DNA of 64,000 nucleotides. Origin: Aurantibacter_A sp039941195 (GTDB lineage Bacteria > Bacteroidota > Bacteroidia > Flavobacteriales > Flavobacteriaceae). This document shows positions 8,968-17,848 of this stretch, one piece after another. Where the stretch lies: NCBI RefSeq assembly GCF_039941195.1, contig NZ_JBDVFA010000039.1, positions 1-64,000 on the forward strand, written 5' to 3'. The translations under genes were made by a program, and so were the position numbers. Numbering within the stretch: position 1 is the first letter of the stretch; each line of letters opens with the position of its first letter. The notes beneath the pieces are model-generated. The model saw nothing but the letters and a program-made list of their open reading frames with translations, was not told the DNA's origin and did no database searches.

Positions 8968-9717
8968 ATGAATAATACAAAAATCGCAATTATAACAGGA
9001 GCGGGGTCGGGTATAGGAAGAGCTGTGGCAATAGCCCTTAATGAAAACAATTGGACAGTGGTTTTAGCGGGTAGACGCAAAAAACCACTAGAAGAAACTG
9101 CAGCGCTTTGTGAATATAAAAACACAACAGTGATAACAACTGACATTACCAATAAGAGCAGTGTTGAACTTCTGTTTCAAAAAACCAAGAAAAAATATGA
9201 CCGATTAGACTTACTTTTTAATAATGCCGGTATAAGTGCTCCTGCAAAACCTCTTGAAGACGTTACTTTATTAGAATGGCAGAATGTATTAAACACTAAT
9301 GTAACCGGTGTTTTTCTATGTACACAAGAGGCTTTTAAAATAATGAAAAATCAAAAAATCCAAGGGGGTAGAATTATTAATAATGGGTCAATTTCAGCCC
9401 ATGTACCTCGACCTCAATCAGCTCCTTATTCCGCTAGTAAACACGCAATCACTGGGTTAACAAAATCCACTTCTTTGGATGGTCGAAAATACAATATTGC
9501 ATGCGGACAAATAGATATAGGTAATGCTGCAAGTGCAATGACCCAAACTATAGAAAAAGGAATAATGCAAGCCGATGGATCTTTAAAAGCCGAAGCAACT
9601 ATAAACATAAATGACATTGGACGAACTATAGTTTATATGGCCAATTTACCATTAAATACCAATGTCCCTTTTGTAACTATTATGGCTAATCAAATGCCGT
9701 ACATCGGCAGAGGTTAA
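8968..9717 (+). CDS. Short-chain dehydrogenase/reductase (SDR)
   Basis: 249 residues of a classical SDR: cofactor loop TGAGSGIG at 10-17, NNAG at 85-88, catalytic Ser around 141-143 and YSASK with Tyr154 and Lys158. After the catalytic Lys the usual PG motif is replaced by CGQIDIGNAAS. The basic pair GRR at 35-37 after strand 2 suggests NADP(H). It begins 75 bp after the DUF1080 lipoprotein and ends with a 4-bp convergent overlap on the Gfo/Idh/MocA gene. It probably reduces or oxidises a sugar or hydroxy-acid intermediate; the substrate cannot be read from sequence. Confidence 0.92.
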   Translation: MNNTKIAIITGAGSGIGRAVAIALNENNWTVVLAGRRKKPLEETAALCEYKNTTVITTDITNKSSVELLFQKTKKKYDRLDLLFNNAGISAPAKPLEDVTLLEWQNVLNTNVTGVFLCTQEAFKIMKNQKIQGGRIINNGSISAHVPRPQSAPYSASKHAITGLTKSTSLDGRKYNIACGQIDIGNAASAMTQTIEKGIMQADGSLKAEATININDIGRTIVYMANLPLNTNVPFVTIMANQMPYIGRG

Positions 9718-10826
9718 ATACTTATTTCAACTTTTTTTCCAGTTTTTGCAGCTTCAAAAATTGCCTCAATAATTTTCATATCCTTCACACCTTCCTCACC
9801 ATCTAATGGAACTATTGGTTGTTTACCGTTAAATATTAATTCTGCCATACCATCCATTTGTAAAGTTTGATGAGTAACATGAGGCTGATTTAACTCCCCT
9901 TTATGGGTACGCCCCTTTATTGGCCCGTAACCTGTAGAAGGTTTCATTTCTAACCATCCATCAGAACCGGACATGTAAAAACGATCCAAATTACCGATAT
10001 TATATGAGGAAAGACAATTTGCTACTGCTCCACTAGCAAAACCCATTTGAAATTGAATGGTTTCATCAACACCTTCTTTAAACTTTACGGGATCTGTCTT
10101 TGTTTCTTGAGCTGTAATCCATATGGGATCTTCACCAAGAATATATCTAGCTCCATTAATTGAATAAATTCCAATATCCATCATAGCACCACCGCCCGCA
10201 AGTTCTTTATTTAAACGCCACTGTGTAGGGTCGCCAATTACAAAACCTGATTGACCTTGAAAAAATTTAGGCGTACCAAATTCACCATTCATACGCATTT
10301 GAATTAGGGCTTTAGTTTTTGGTTCGTAATGCATACGATATCCTATTAACAACTTTACCTTAGCAGCCTTACAAGCATCAACCATTTTCTGGCCCTCTGC
10401 TACACTAATAGCCATTGGCTTCTCACAGATTACATGCTTTCCGGCTTTGGCCACCCGTATAGTTTGATCACAATGCAAACCATTTGGAGTAATTATATAA
10501 ACTGCATCAATATCATCATTATCCTTTATAGCATCAAAATTATCGTAGTTATAACAGTTCTTCTTCGGAATGGAATATTTAGCCTGCCAATCTTTAATTT
10601 TTGAAGGTGTTCCACTAATAACGCCTACCAATTTAGCCTTTTTACAATCAACCATTGCTTTAGCAACTCGAGAACCATAACTACCTAAACCCATAATAGC
10701 AACCCTCAAAACAGGACCATCATAAGACGCTTCTGTCGCCGCTAAAAGATTAGGAGAATTAAACAATAATGGCATCCCTATTGCCGAAACTGTAACCTTT
10801 TCAATAAAATTTCTTCTTGAACTCAT
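9714..10826 (-). CDS. Gfo/Idh/MocA-family NAD(P)-dependent oxidoreductase with export signal
   Basis: 370 residues. The N-terminus MSSRRNFIEKVTVSAIGMPLLFNSPNLLAA has the twin-arginine pattern RRNFI and a hydrophobic stretch, so the enzyme is probably exported folded with its cofactor by the Tat route. A Rossmann domain follows (VAIMGLGSYGSRVA), then the family motif CEKPMA, and a C-terminal alpha/beta domain with GGGAMMDIGIYSINGARYILGE. Exported members act on sugars in the periplasm. With the DUF1080 lipoprotein on the opposite strand it could form a 3-keto-sugar pathway. It converges on the SDR gene with a 4-bp overlap. Confidence 0.92.
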   Translation of the reverse strand: MSSRRNFIEKVTVSAIGMPLLFNSPNLLAATEASYDGPVLRVAIMGLGSYGSRVAKAMVDCKKAKLVGVISGTPSKIKDWQAKYSIPKKNCYNYDNFDAIKDNDDIDAVYIITPNGLHCDQTIRVAKAGKHVICEKPMAISVAEGQKMVDACKAAKVKLLIGYRMHYEPKTKALIQMRMNGEFGTPKFFQGQSGFVIGDPTQWRLNKELAGGGAMMDIGIYSINGARYILGEDPIWITAQETKTDPVKFKEGVDETIQFQMGFASGAVANCLSSYNIGNLDRFYMSGSDGWLEMKPSTGYGPIKGRTHKGELNQPHVTHQTLQMDGMAELIFNGKQPIVPLDGEEGVKDMKIIEAIFEAAKTGKKVEISI

Positions 10827-10938
10827 GACCTATAAGATTTATTCTAAAAATAGTGTTTTAACTACTAAGAAGCAATCATAAATTATTGTCATAAATTAAA
10901 TTCTTGAAACGGACTAGTGTAGCATCGTTCTACAAAGC

Positions 10939-10968
10939 AAAAGCCTCTCTTTTTCAAGAAAGGCTTTT
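10939..10968 (-). terminator. Intrinsic terminator
   Basis: AAAAGCCT (10939-10946) pairs with AGGCTTTT (10961-10968), extended by TCTT/AAGA after one mismatch, with loop TTTC. The flanks are A/T-rich on both sides. It lies about 100 bp after the stop of the PAS kinase and upstream of the Gfo/Idh/MocA gene, so it should end the kinase transcript. Confidence 0.75.
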
Positions 10969-11032
10969 CAAATTTCGAGATCCCCCAAAAATCTCATACA
11001 CAACACTCAACTGTATTATTTTCAAAAACAAT

Positions 11033-11053
11033 TCAACCTACCACATAGGTTGA
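11033..11053 (-). terminator. Hairpin after the PAS kinase gene
   Basis: TCAACCTA (11033-11040) and TAGGTTGA (11046-11053) form a perfect 8-bp stem with a five-base loop, followed on the minus strand by a T-rich run. It lies 16 bp after the kinase stop, as a first terminator or transcript-stabilising hairpin. Confidence 0.55.
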
Positions 11054-11069
11054 TTGAAATAATTATAAT

Positions 11070-12926
11070 TTACTTATTAGGAAAATAGACTTTAAAGGTT
11101 GTTCCTTCCCCCAAGGCGCTTTCCACTTCAATTTTCCCTTTCATTAAATCTACTTGATATTTGGTTAGATATAATCCCATTCCTCTCGCATCTTCATTAT
11201 TCCCTAAAGTTTTATAAAGTCCAAATAGTTTATTTTTATTTTTATATAAATCTATCCCTATTCCATTATCCTCTATAGATATTATGGTATGTGTTTTATT
11301 TTTTTCAGCACTAATTACCACAACTGGAGTTTTTCCAACCTTCCGGAATTTAATTGCATTTGACAAACAATTCACCAGAATGTTTTCTAGATAAGCAGGT
11401 AAGGCATTTACCTCAAAATCATCCCCTATTTCATTAATAATCTTGGCATTTTCACTCTTAATAAGTCCTGTTAATCGCTGTTCTGCGCGATATACAAAAT
11501 CATTAACTATTAAAAATTCTTTTTTTAGCTTGTTATTATTACTAATCGAAACTATCTCACGCAAACCTTTTGTAGTTTCCGTTACGTTCTTATTCCCTTC
11601 TTTCAGGATTGTTAATAATTTTTTACGTTCAATCTCGCATTCTTCTTTTTCCAAAAAGTTTAACAATAATGCATTGTTGGTCGCATGCCCCTTAAGATTA
11701 TGAGATATCATGTGGGCGAAATTCACCAACTTATCTATATTCTTATTTGCTTCGCTTACTTGTTTGCTTAAATTTTCGCTCCGTCTATTAGGAGCGGAAA
11801 CGTTAATTATTGAAGTAATAATTTTTTTATTTTCATTGGGATTATTAATTAATTTTCCGGCTAAGTTTATTTTACGTTTTTCTCCATTTTTAGCTGTATA
11901 ATTCAACCCAGACAACTCAAACATATCCGTAATCGACAATTGCTTTAACATATTTGATTTATCTGAAGAACTACTTAATAACTGAAAGCTTTTATATGAT
12001 TTACCTATTAAATCGTCTTCATTAAATCCAGTTATACTACAGAACTTTTCGTTAATTTCAAGAAATTTACCCGAAGCATAATCGGTAACAGCCATTCCTA
12101 TAGGTGATGACTTAAAAATTTGTTGATATTCGTTTTTTGCTTTTTTAGTGTCAGATTTTTTACTTTTAATAGCCACAAATTTTGATGTAACATCTTGGAC
12201 TGTACCAATTATTCTAGCACATTTTCCATCTTTAAATTTAGGACGACCAATAGTATTAACCCAAAGTGGACGGCCATCTTTAGAAATCATTTCTAAATTC
12301 TCATCCCATGGAGTCCCACTATTAATAGCTTCATTAATCGCAAGTTCCATCTTTCTTTTAGCTGACTCCTTTTTGTAAAAATTAATTACACTTTTTAAAG
12401 TAAGTAATGAGTTTTGTGGAATGTCAAAAATTTCCTGAACTAATGGTGACAAATAAACTTGTTCCTTTTCAACATTATATTCCCAACTTCCTATTTTGGC
12501 AATACTACCCCTTTCCTTTAACAGTTTATTGGTTCTGTTTAGTTCCATTTGTAACCTTTTTGTTTCAGTTACATCCTTAACATTAACCATTACCCCAATA
12601 CTTTTACCATCACTATCTTTCCATGGGTTTAAATACCAAATAAAATTACCTTCGGCACCATCACCTACTTCAGCTTTATCAATAATCTGAATATCTTTTA
12701 AACCATCTAAAGCGTACTCTAATTTTGTTTTCCAATTTTCAGATAATCTTGGAAAAAGTTCAAATATATTTTTTCCTTTTACCTCACTGCTCACTAATGC
12801 AAACTTGTCAAACCACTGTTCTGAAGCATCAATTAGACAAAAATCTGTATCAAGTAAAGCTATGCAGGATGGGACTTGCTCTAGCCAAGCAAGATTTAAA
12901 TTAGAGATGGGATTATTGTTGATCAT
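11070..12926 (-). CDS. Multi-PAS sensor histidine kinase, cytoplasmic
   Basis: 618 residues with no membrane helix. Three PAS/PAC units are visible: about 10-130 (ends GVMVNVKDVTETKRLQ), 140-255 (RIIGTVQDVTSKF) and 270-385 (SSPIGMAVTDYASGKFLEINEKFCSITGF). A coiled linker leads to the phosphoacceptor helix FAHMISHNLKGHATN. The ATPase domain has N box ENILVNCLSNAIKF and G boxes IEDNGIGID and GMGLYLTKYQV. The H box is of the SHNLR/K class common in Bacteroidetes, not the usual SHELRTP. A single-domain receiver lies 133 bp upstream on the same strand and is the natural partner. A cytosolic redox or small-molecule signal is likely but not identifiable. Confidence 0.94.
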   Translation of the reverse strand: MINNNPISNLNLAWLEQVPSCIALLDTDFCLIDASEQWFDKFALVSSEVKGKNIFELFPRLSENWKTKLEYALDGLKDIQIIDKAEVGDGAEGNFIWYLNPWKDSDGKSIGVMVNVKDVTETKRLQMELNRTNKLLKERGSIAKIGSWEYNVEKEQVYLSPLVQEIFDIPQNSLLTLKSVINFYKKESAKRKMELAINEAINSGTPWDENLEMISKDGRPLWVNTIGRPKFKDGKCARIIGTVQDVTSKFVAIKSKKSDTKKAKNEYQQIFKSSPIGMAVTDYASGKFLEINEKFCSITGFNEDDLIGKSYKSFQLLSSSSDKSNMLKQLSITDMFELSGLNYTAKNGEKRKINLAGKLINNPNENKKIITSIINVSAPNRRSENLSKQVSEANKNIDKLVNFAHMISHNLKGHATNNALLLNFLEKEECEIERKKLLTILKEGNKNVTETTKGLREIVSISNNNKLKKEFLIVNDFVYRAEQRLTGLIKSENAKIINEIGDDFEVNALPAYLENILVNCLSNAIKFRKVGKTPVVVISAEKNKTHTIISIEDNGIGIDLYKNKNKLFGLYKTLGNNEDARGMGLYLTKYQVDLMKGKIEVESALGEGTTFKVYFPNK

Positions 12927-12927
12927 T

Positions 12928-12966
12928 TTGTAGGATTATTTAATTTTTATAGTAATTTTCCTACAA
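12928..12966. promoter_or_regulatory. Inverted repeat directly upstream of the PAS kinase
   Basis: TTGTAGGA (12928-12935) and TCCTACAA (12959-12966) are perfect inverted 8-mers 23 bp apart, beginning 2 bp before the kinase ATG. They could be a leader-RNA hairpin around the start codon or a split operator. No regulator is suggested. Confidence 0.35.
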
Positions 12967-13059
12967 TATATAATTATCACCTTACTATTAGGCTCTAATG
13001 TTGAGAAAGCGCACATATTTGTTGTGAAACATTTTCATTCTGTTGTATGCACCTTATCT

Positions 13060-13467
13060 TTAATCACTTAATTCAAAGTATTTTTGAATTATTGCACCAA
13101 TCTTGTCCTCAGACAAAGGCTTTAGCCAAATGCCATTTATTTGACTAATATTTGCTGCTTTTTCTTCATCATTTGGACTCAATGATGTTGTTAATAAGAT
13201 GATTACTGTGTTGTCTTTGTCCTGTCTTTCTAATTCATTAAAAGCGTCTAAAAATTCCCAAGCGCTCATTATTGGCATATTAATATCGATAAATATTAAC
13301 TCTGGCATCATATTATCCGTTGATTTTAAGTACTCCAACGTATCAATACCACTTTGAAAATCAACAATATTCTTCGAGCAATTAGCATCTGCAATAAACT
13401 TCTTATGAATAAAATTGGTTGAATAATTATCATCCAATAACAATATAGAATCAAGTTGTTTTGACAT
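13060..13467 (-). CDS. Single-domain response regulator (CheY-like receiver)
   Basis: 135 residues made only of a receiver domain: acidic pair in LLLDDNYSTN near residue 12, phosphorylation site in LIFIDINMPIMSAWEF, conserved Thr in ILLTTS and Lys in WLKPLSED. There is no output domain, so it acts by protein contact or in a phosphorelay. The Asn after the acidic pair (DDNYSTNFI) is typical of receivers paired with cytoplasmic PAS kinases in Bacteroidetes. The kinase gene follows 133 bp downstream. The 249-bp gap on the upstream side holds its promoter and nothing else I can identify. Confidence 0.93.
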   Translation of the reverse strand: MSKQLDSILLLDDNYSTNFIHKKFIADANCSKNIVDFQSGIDTLEYLKSTDNMMPELIFIDINMPIMSAWEFLDAFNELERQDKDNTVIILLTTSLSPNDEEKAANISQINGIWLKPLSEDKIGAIIQKYFELSD

Positions 13468-13716
13468 ATAAATTTCAATTAAAAATGAACTAGAAATTAT
13501 TCATCTAATTCCGCGTTTACATTATACTATTTTTATAGGGGAACAACATTTATCACAGTTTTTACTGCGTTTATAATTATATAGGTCAAGTCAGTACACC
13601 TACACATTTAGAACTACAAAATTATACCAATATTATACTAAATGTAAGAATTTATTTGTTAAAATTTATTACCTACTTAAAAAGAAGAAAAAACACCTTC
13701 TAATACATCTTAAAAA

Positions 13717-15897
13717 TTAATCATCAAGTAGAATCTCAAGAATTTGAATTGCTGTTTCGCTAATCTTTGTTCCTGGTCCAAAAACAGCCACCGCTCCTGC
13801 ATCGAATAAAAATTGATAATCTTGCTTTGGCACTACACCACCAACGATTACCATGATATCATCACGGTTATATTTTTTTAACTCTTCAACTACACGTGGT
13901 ACCAAAGTTTTGTGACCTCCCGCTAAAGATGACACACCAAGAATGTGAACATCATTTTCAACAGCCTGTTTAGCAGCCTCTTCAGGAGTTTGAAAGAGAG
14001 GACCTATATCTACATCGAAACCCAAATCTGCATATCCCGTAGCCACAACCTTCGCTCCCCTATCATGCCCATCTTGACCCATTTTTGCAATCATAATTCT
14101 CGGTCTTCGGCCATCTTGAATAGCAAAACGGTCTGCCATTTCTTGAGCTTTATTAAAGCTACTGTCGTCTTTAATTTCTTTAGAATACACCCCTGAAAAT
14201 GAATTTATTATTGCCTTATGCCTCCCAAATACTTGCTCCAACACCATACTTATCTCGCCCAATGTAGCTCTAACTCTTGCAGCATTTACCGCTAAAGCTA
14301 ACAAATTGTTTTCTTCTTTAGATAGCCTTATTACAGTTTCCTGTTTAGAATCCATTTTATATTCAGCGGCTTCCGTAAGTCTTTTTAGTGAATGTTGTAC
14401 TTCATCTTCATTTCTAGTTGATTTAATTTTTGCAAGTCGCGCTAATTGTTGTCTACGCACCTCATTATCATCAACTTCTAATATTTTTAGCTCTTCTTCT
14501 TCATTAAGCTGAAATTTATTTACCCCAACAATAATATCTTGACCACTATCAATACGTGCCTGCTTTCTGGCAGCAGCCTCTTCAATTCTCATTTTAGGAA
14601 TACTAGCCTCTATAGCCTTTGTCATACCTCCTAAATCTTCAACTTCTTGTATTAAACTCCATGCTTTTTTCGCAAGTTGATCTGTTAAATACTCTACGTA
14701 ATAACTACCCGCCCATGGATCTACAGTTTTCGTTATTTGTGTTTCTTCCTGCAGGTACAATTGAGTTTCCCTTGCTATTCTAGCCGAAAAATCTGTGGGT
14801 AATGCAATAGCTTCATCTAATGCATTGGTATGCAAACTCTGAGTACCGCCAAAAACCGCTGCGGCAGCCTCAATAGTTGTCCGCGCTACATTATTAAATG
14901 GATCTTGTTCCGTTAAACTCCAACCACTAGTTTGGCAATGGGTTCTTAGCGATAAAGACTTTGGATTTTGAGGATTAAATTGTTTCACAATTTTCGACCA
15001 TAACATGCGCGCAGCCCTTAGCTTAGCAATTTCCATAAAATGATTCATTCCTATTCCCCAGAAAAATGATAAACGGGGCGCAAAATCATCAATATCTAAT
15101 CCGGAATCAAGTCCTGTTCTAATATATTCCAATCCATCAGCTAAAGTATAAGCTAACTCAATATCTGCAGTGGCTCCCGCCTCATGCATGTGATACCCAG
15201 AAATACTTATACTGTTAAATTTTGGCATAAACTTACTGGTGTATTCAAAAATATCTGCCACTAGCTGCATTGAGGGTTTCGGTGGATAGATGTATGTATT
15301 ACGTACCATAAACTCCTTGAGAATATCATTCTGAATAGTACCTTTCAATTGGTTTAGGGCCACACCTTGCTCTTCAGCAGCTACAATATAAAAAGCCATA
15401 ATTGGCAAAACAGCTCCATTCATAGTCATAGAAACCGACATTTCATTCAATGGAATATTATTGAATAAAACCTTCATATCCTCCACAGAATCTATAGCCA
15501 CTCCCGCTTTTCCAACATCCCCCACTACCCTTTCATGATCACTATCATAACCACGATGTGTTGGCAAATCAAAAGCTACAGAAAGCCCTTTTTGACCTCC
15601 TTTTAAATTCCTTCTATAAAATGCATTACTCTCTTCGGCCGTTGAAAATCCTGCATATTGACGTATGGTCCATGGTCTTCTAACATACATTGTTGAATAA
15701 GGTCCACGTAAATAAGGGGGAATTCCAGCGGCGAAATCTAGATGTTCTGATTCTTTTATATCTTCTTTTGAATATGAAGGTTTCAGTTGAATTTTCTCCG
15801 CTGTTTCATAGATCTCGACAGAACCAGACTGAACGTTCTTCCTCGGTCTTCCGTTTTCCATCCTCAAGCTAATATGACTCAAATCTTTCCTATTCAT
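13717..15897 (-). CDS. mutB: Methylmalonyl-CoA mutase, large (B12-binding) subunit
   Basis: 726 residues, the usual length of the catalytic subunit. The N-terminal TIM barrel has GGQKGLSVAFDLPTHRGYDSDH and the active-site region SISGYHMHEAGATADIEL. The C-terminal B12 domain has the DxHxxG motif (GQDGHDRGAKV, His as lower cobalt ligand) and the SSLAGGHKTL and GGVVP motifs. It isomerises R-methylmalonyl-CoA and succinyl-CoA, the last step of propionyl-CoA use. Its ATG overlaps the stop of the preceding lipoprotein by 4 bp (ATGA), so translation is coupled. Epimerase and MeaB-type chaperone genes are not in this window. Confidence 0.98.
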   Translation of the reverse strand: MNRKDLSHISLRMENGRPRKNVQSGSVEIYETAEKIQLKPSYSKEDIKESEHLDFAAGIPPYLRGPYSTMYVRRPWTIRQYAGFSTAEESNAFYRRNLKGGQKGLSVAFDLPTHRGYDSDHERVVGDVGKAGVAIDSVEDMKVLFNNIPLNEMSVSMTMNGAVLPIMAFYIVAAEEQGVALNQLKGTIQNDILKEFMVRNTYIYPPKPSMQLVADIFEYTSKFMPKFNSISISGYHMHEAGATADIELAYTLADGLEYIRTGLDSGLDIDDFAPRLSFFWGIGMNHFMEIAKLRAARMLWSKIVKQFNPQNPKSLSLRTHCQTSGWSLTEQDPFNNVARTTIEAAAAVFGGTQSLHTNALDEAIALPTDFSARIARETQLYLQEETQITKTVDPWAGSYYVEYLTDQLAKKAWSLIQEVEDLGGMTKAIEASIPKMRIEEAAARKQARIDSGQDIIVGVNKFQLNEEEELKILEVDDNEVRRQQLARLAKIKSTRNEDEVQHSLKRLTEAAEYKMDSKQETVIRLSKEENNLLALAVNAARVRATLGEISMVLEQVFGRHKAIINSFSGVYSKEIKDDSSFNKAQEMADRFAIQDGRRPRIMIAKMGQDGHDRGAKVVATGYADLGFDVDIGPLFQTPEEAAKQAVENDVHILGVSSLAGGHKTLVPRVVEELKKYNRDDIMVIVGGVVPKQDYQFLFDAGAVAVFGPGTKISETAIQILEILLDD

Positions 15898-16475
15898 CTT
15901 CGTTTTGGTATAAACATATGAGACATATGGTGGTAGTAAAATTCCAAAGAAACATACAAATCAAGAGCCTTATCTTCAGTATCTGCCCAAGATGTATAAT
16001 TATCTTTAATGCGTGAAATAATTAGGTTTGGTCTTAAACTATTATTCTTTCTAAGAACAGAAAATGTTCCTTTTAGTTCTACATCTTGAATATTCTTTTC
16101 TATACATGCAAAAATCGGATGATTATAATTAAAGCCACTATTTTTAGAATCTGTCACTATCCACAAATTGTCAATTTTTCGAAGTTCTTTAAAAACATTT
16201 ATAGAATGGTCTGAAACAATCTTTACCCTATTCACAGTGTTACCACCTTCTACAGCATTAACAAAAACCTCATATGCATTTTCTTTAGTATCACTATCTG
16301 TATAATAATTTTTCAAGTCATCTTCAAAGCTATATAGGGCTTCTTTGAACATTTTAGCATCCTTTAAATCACAGCTAAATAGCTCTATTTGTTCATGATA
16401 TTTGTAAGAAAAAGAGTCTTGTTTACAAGACACAGATATACAAAGCAATAATATCAAATATTTTTTCCTACTCAT
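15894..16475 (-). CDS. Lipoprotein of unknown function embedded between mutase subunit genes
   Basis: 193 residues from the ATG at 16475; an in-frame ATG at 16496 would lengthen it by 7 residues and spoil the signal. From 16475 the N-terminus MSRKKYLILLLCISVSC is a clean lipoprotein signal with lipobox VSC. It overlaps the small mutase subunit by 8 bp and the large one by 4 bp (ATGA), so all three are translated from one message. The rest is polar with an aromatic C-terminus (YVSLEFYYHHMSHMF). I recognise no domain. Its place between two cytosolic enzyme subunits is odd for an exported protein, and composition gives no sign of recent transfer. Confidence 0.78.
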   Translation of the reverse strand: MSRKKYLILLLCISVSCKQDSFSYKYHEQIELFSCDLKDAKMFKEALYSFEDDLKNYYTDSDTKENAYEVFVNAVEGGNTVNRVKIVSDHSINVFKELRKIDNLWIVTDSKNSGFNYNHPIFACIEKNIQDVELKGTFSVLRKNNSLRPNLIISRIKDNYTSWADTEDKALDLYVSLEFYYHHMSHMFIPKRR

Positions 16476-17823
16476 CGTCCAATCTTTTTTGTTCAATTGT
16501 GGTAGCTAAACGTTTTTCAACTATTGGCCTAATACTTGTTTCACCATAATCTGTTATAACAAAAGGGCTAACTCGAATCGTATCTTTCATCTTATCAGAT
16601 ACATTTAGGTATTTATTCGTACCTACTAAAACAGTATCACTGTTATTGAAACTCTTTTGAATTATTTCAGCACTTTTTTCAATCTCAGTTTGTATAACAC
16701 CTGATTTCAATTGAGTTAAAAAGCCCCCTGATTCTTCAATATTCTTAAATAACACTAGTGCCTTTTCAGCAATTTCTTGTGTTAAAGATTCGATATAATA
16801 GGCTCCCTCAGCAGCATTATCAACTTTATCGAAATAACTTTCATTTTTTAATATCAATAATTGATTTAATGCTATTCTATCTCCAAAATCATTGGGTTCG
16901 TGATACAGAACATCATATGGTAGATTGCAAACTAAATCGGCTCCGCCTAAAACAGCAGACATACATTCGGTACTAGTGCGCAACATATTTACATTATAGT
17001 CATATAATGTCTTGTTTCGTTTTGTTGGTGTTGCCATAATGAGGCATTCTTCAGACAACTCGTATTCCGAAGCTAGGGTAGCCCATAACAATCGAAGTGC
17101 GCGAATTTTAGCTATCTCAAAAAAGTAGTTTGACCCAATGGCTACTTTAAACAACACTTTTGAAGTGTTATTATTATTTTGATTTAAATATTCATTGGCA
17201 TGTGCCATAGCATAGGCCAACTGCTGAATTATTGTAGCACCTGCATTTTGATACAAACTAGCATCTACCGTTATGGTATTTTTTTGGGAACCTTCTAATA
17301 AACTTTTTAAAAAATTAAAATCAGCATTTTCATTTAAAAACCAATTCCCTGTTTTGGCAAGATTACCAAGGCTATCGAAATGAAATTGCACATTATTGGT
17401 ATTCTTAATAAAATTTAAAATCGATTGCCGGTTTTTAACTGTTACTTTTTGAAAATGAATGTGAATATTAGTCGACTTTAATTCGATAGCGTTCAATAGA
17501 ATTTCAAAATCAATATTTTCTGAAATTATATCAAACCAAATACTTTTTGCTCCATTTTTTATCGAATCTAGCGCTCTTAAATTAGCCTTGTTTGCAATTT
17601 CAACTTCAATAAATTGACCTACTTGCCAGCCATTTTTACTTTTTTGAATACTGTTAGCAACACTATTCTCTTTATGATAAAATGGCTCTACTGAAACACC
17701 TTCTTGAGAATGCCAAATCAGCGTTTTTTCATAATCTGCACCTTTTAGGTCAGCTTCGATTTTCTGTTTCCATCCTTTTGCGGAAACTTCAGAAAAATCA
17801 TCAAACAAGGATGAATGTGACAT
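16468..17823 (-). CDS. mutA: Methylmalonyl-CoA mutase, small subunit
   Basis: 451 residues. It starts SSLFDDFSEVSAKGWKQKIEADLKGADYEKTLIW, the canonical opening of the small subunit, and carries the mutase TIM barrel (IGSNYFFEIAKIRALRLLWATLASEY, YESLTQEIAEKALVLFKNIEESGGF). It is much shorter than the 630-residue actinobacterial small subunit because the degenerate C-terminal B12-like domain is missing. It is the non-catalytic partner of mutB. It lies 25 bp after the carboxyltransferase gene in the same operon and overlaps the following lipoprotein by 8 bp. Confidence 0.95.
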   Translation of the reverse strand: MSHSSLFDDFSEVSAKGWKQKIEADLKGADYEKTLIWHSQEGVSVEPFYHKENSVANSIQKSKNGWQVGQFIEVEIANKANLRALDSIKNGAKSIWFDIISENIDFEILLNAIELKSTNIHIHFQKVTVKNRQSILNFIKNTNNVQFHFDSLGNLAKTGNWFLNENADFNFLKSLLEGSQKNTITVDASLYQNAGATIIQQLAYAMAHANEYLNQNNNNTSKVLFKVAIGSNYFFEIAKIRALRLLWATLASEYELSEECLIMATPTKRNKTLYDYNVNMLRTSTECMSAVLGGADLVCNLPYDVLYHEPNDFGDRIALNQLLILKNESYFDKVDNAAEGAYYIESLTQEIAEKALVLFKNIEESGGFLTQLKSGVIQTEIEKSAEIIQKSFNNSDTVLVGTNKYLNVSDKMKDTIRVSPFVITDYGETSIRPIVEKRLATTIEQKRLDDE

Positions 17824-17848
17824 GACTATTTTTTATATAAAATACGAT

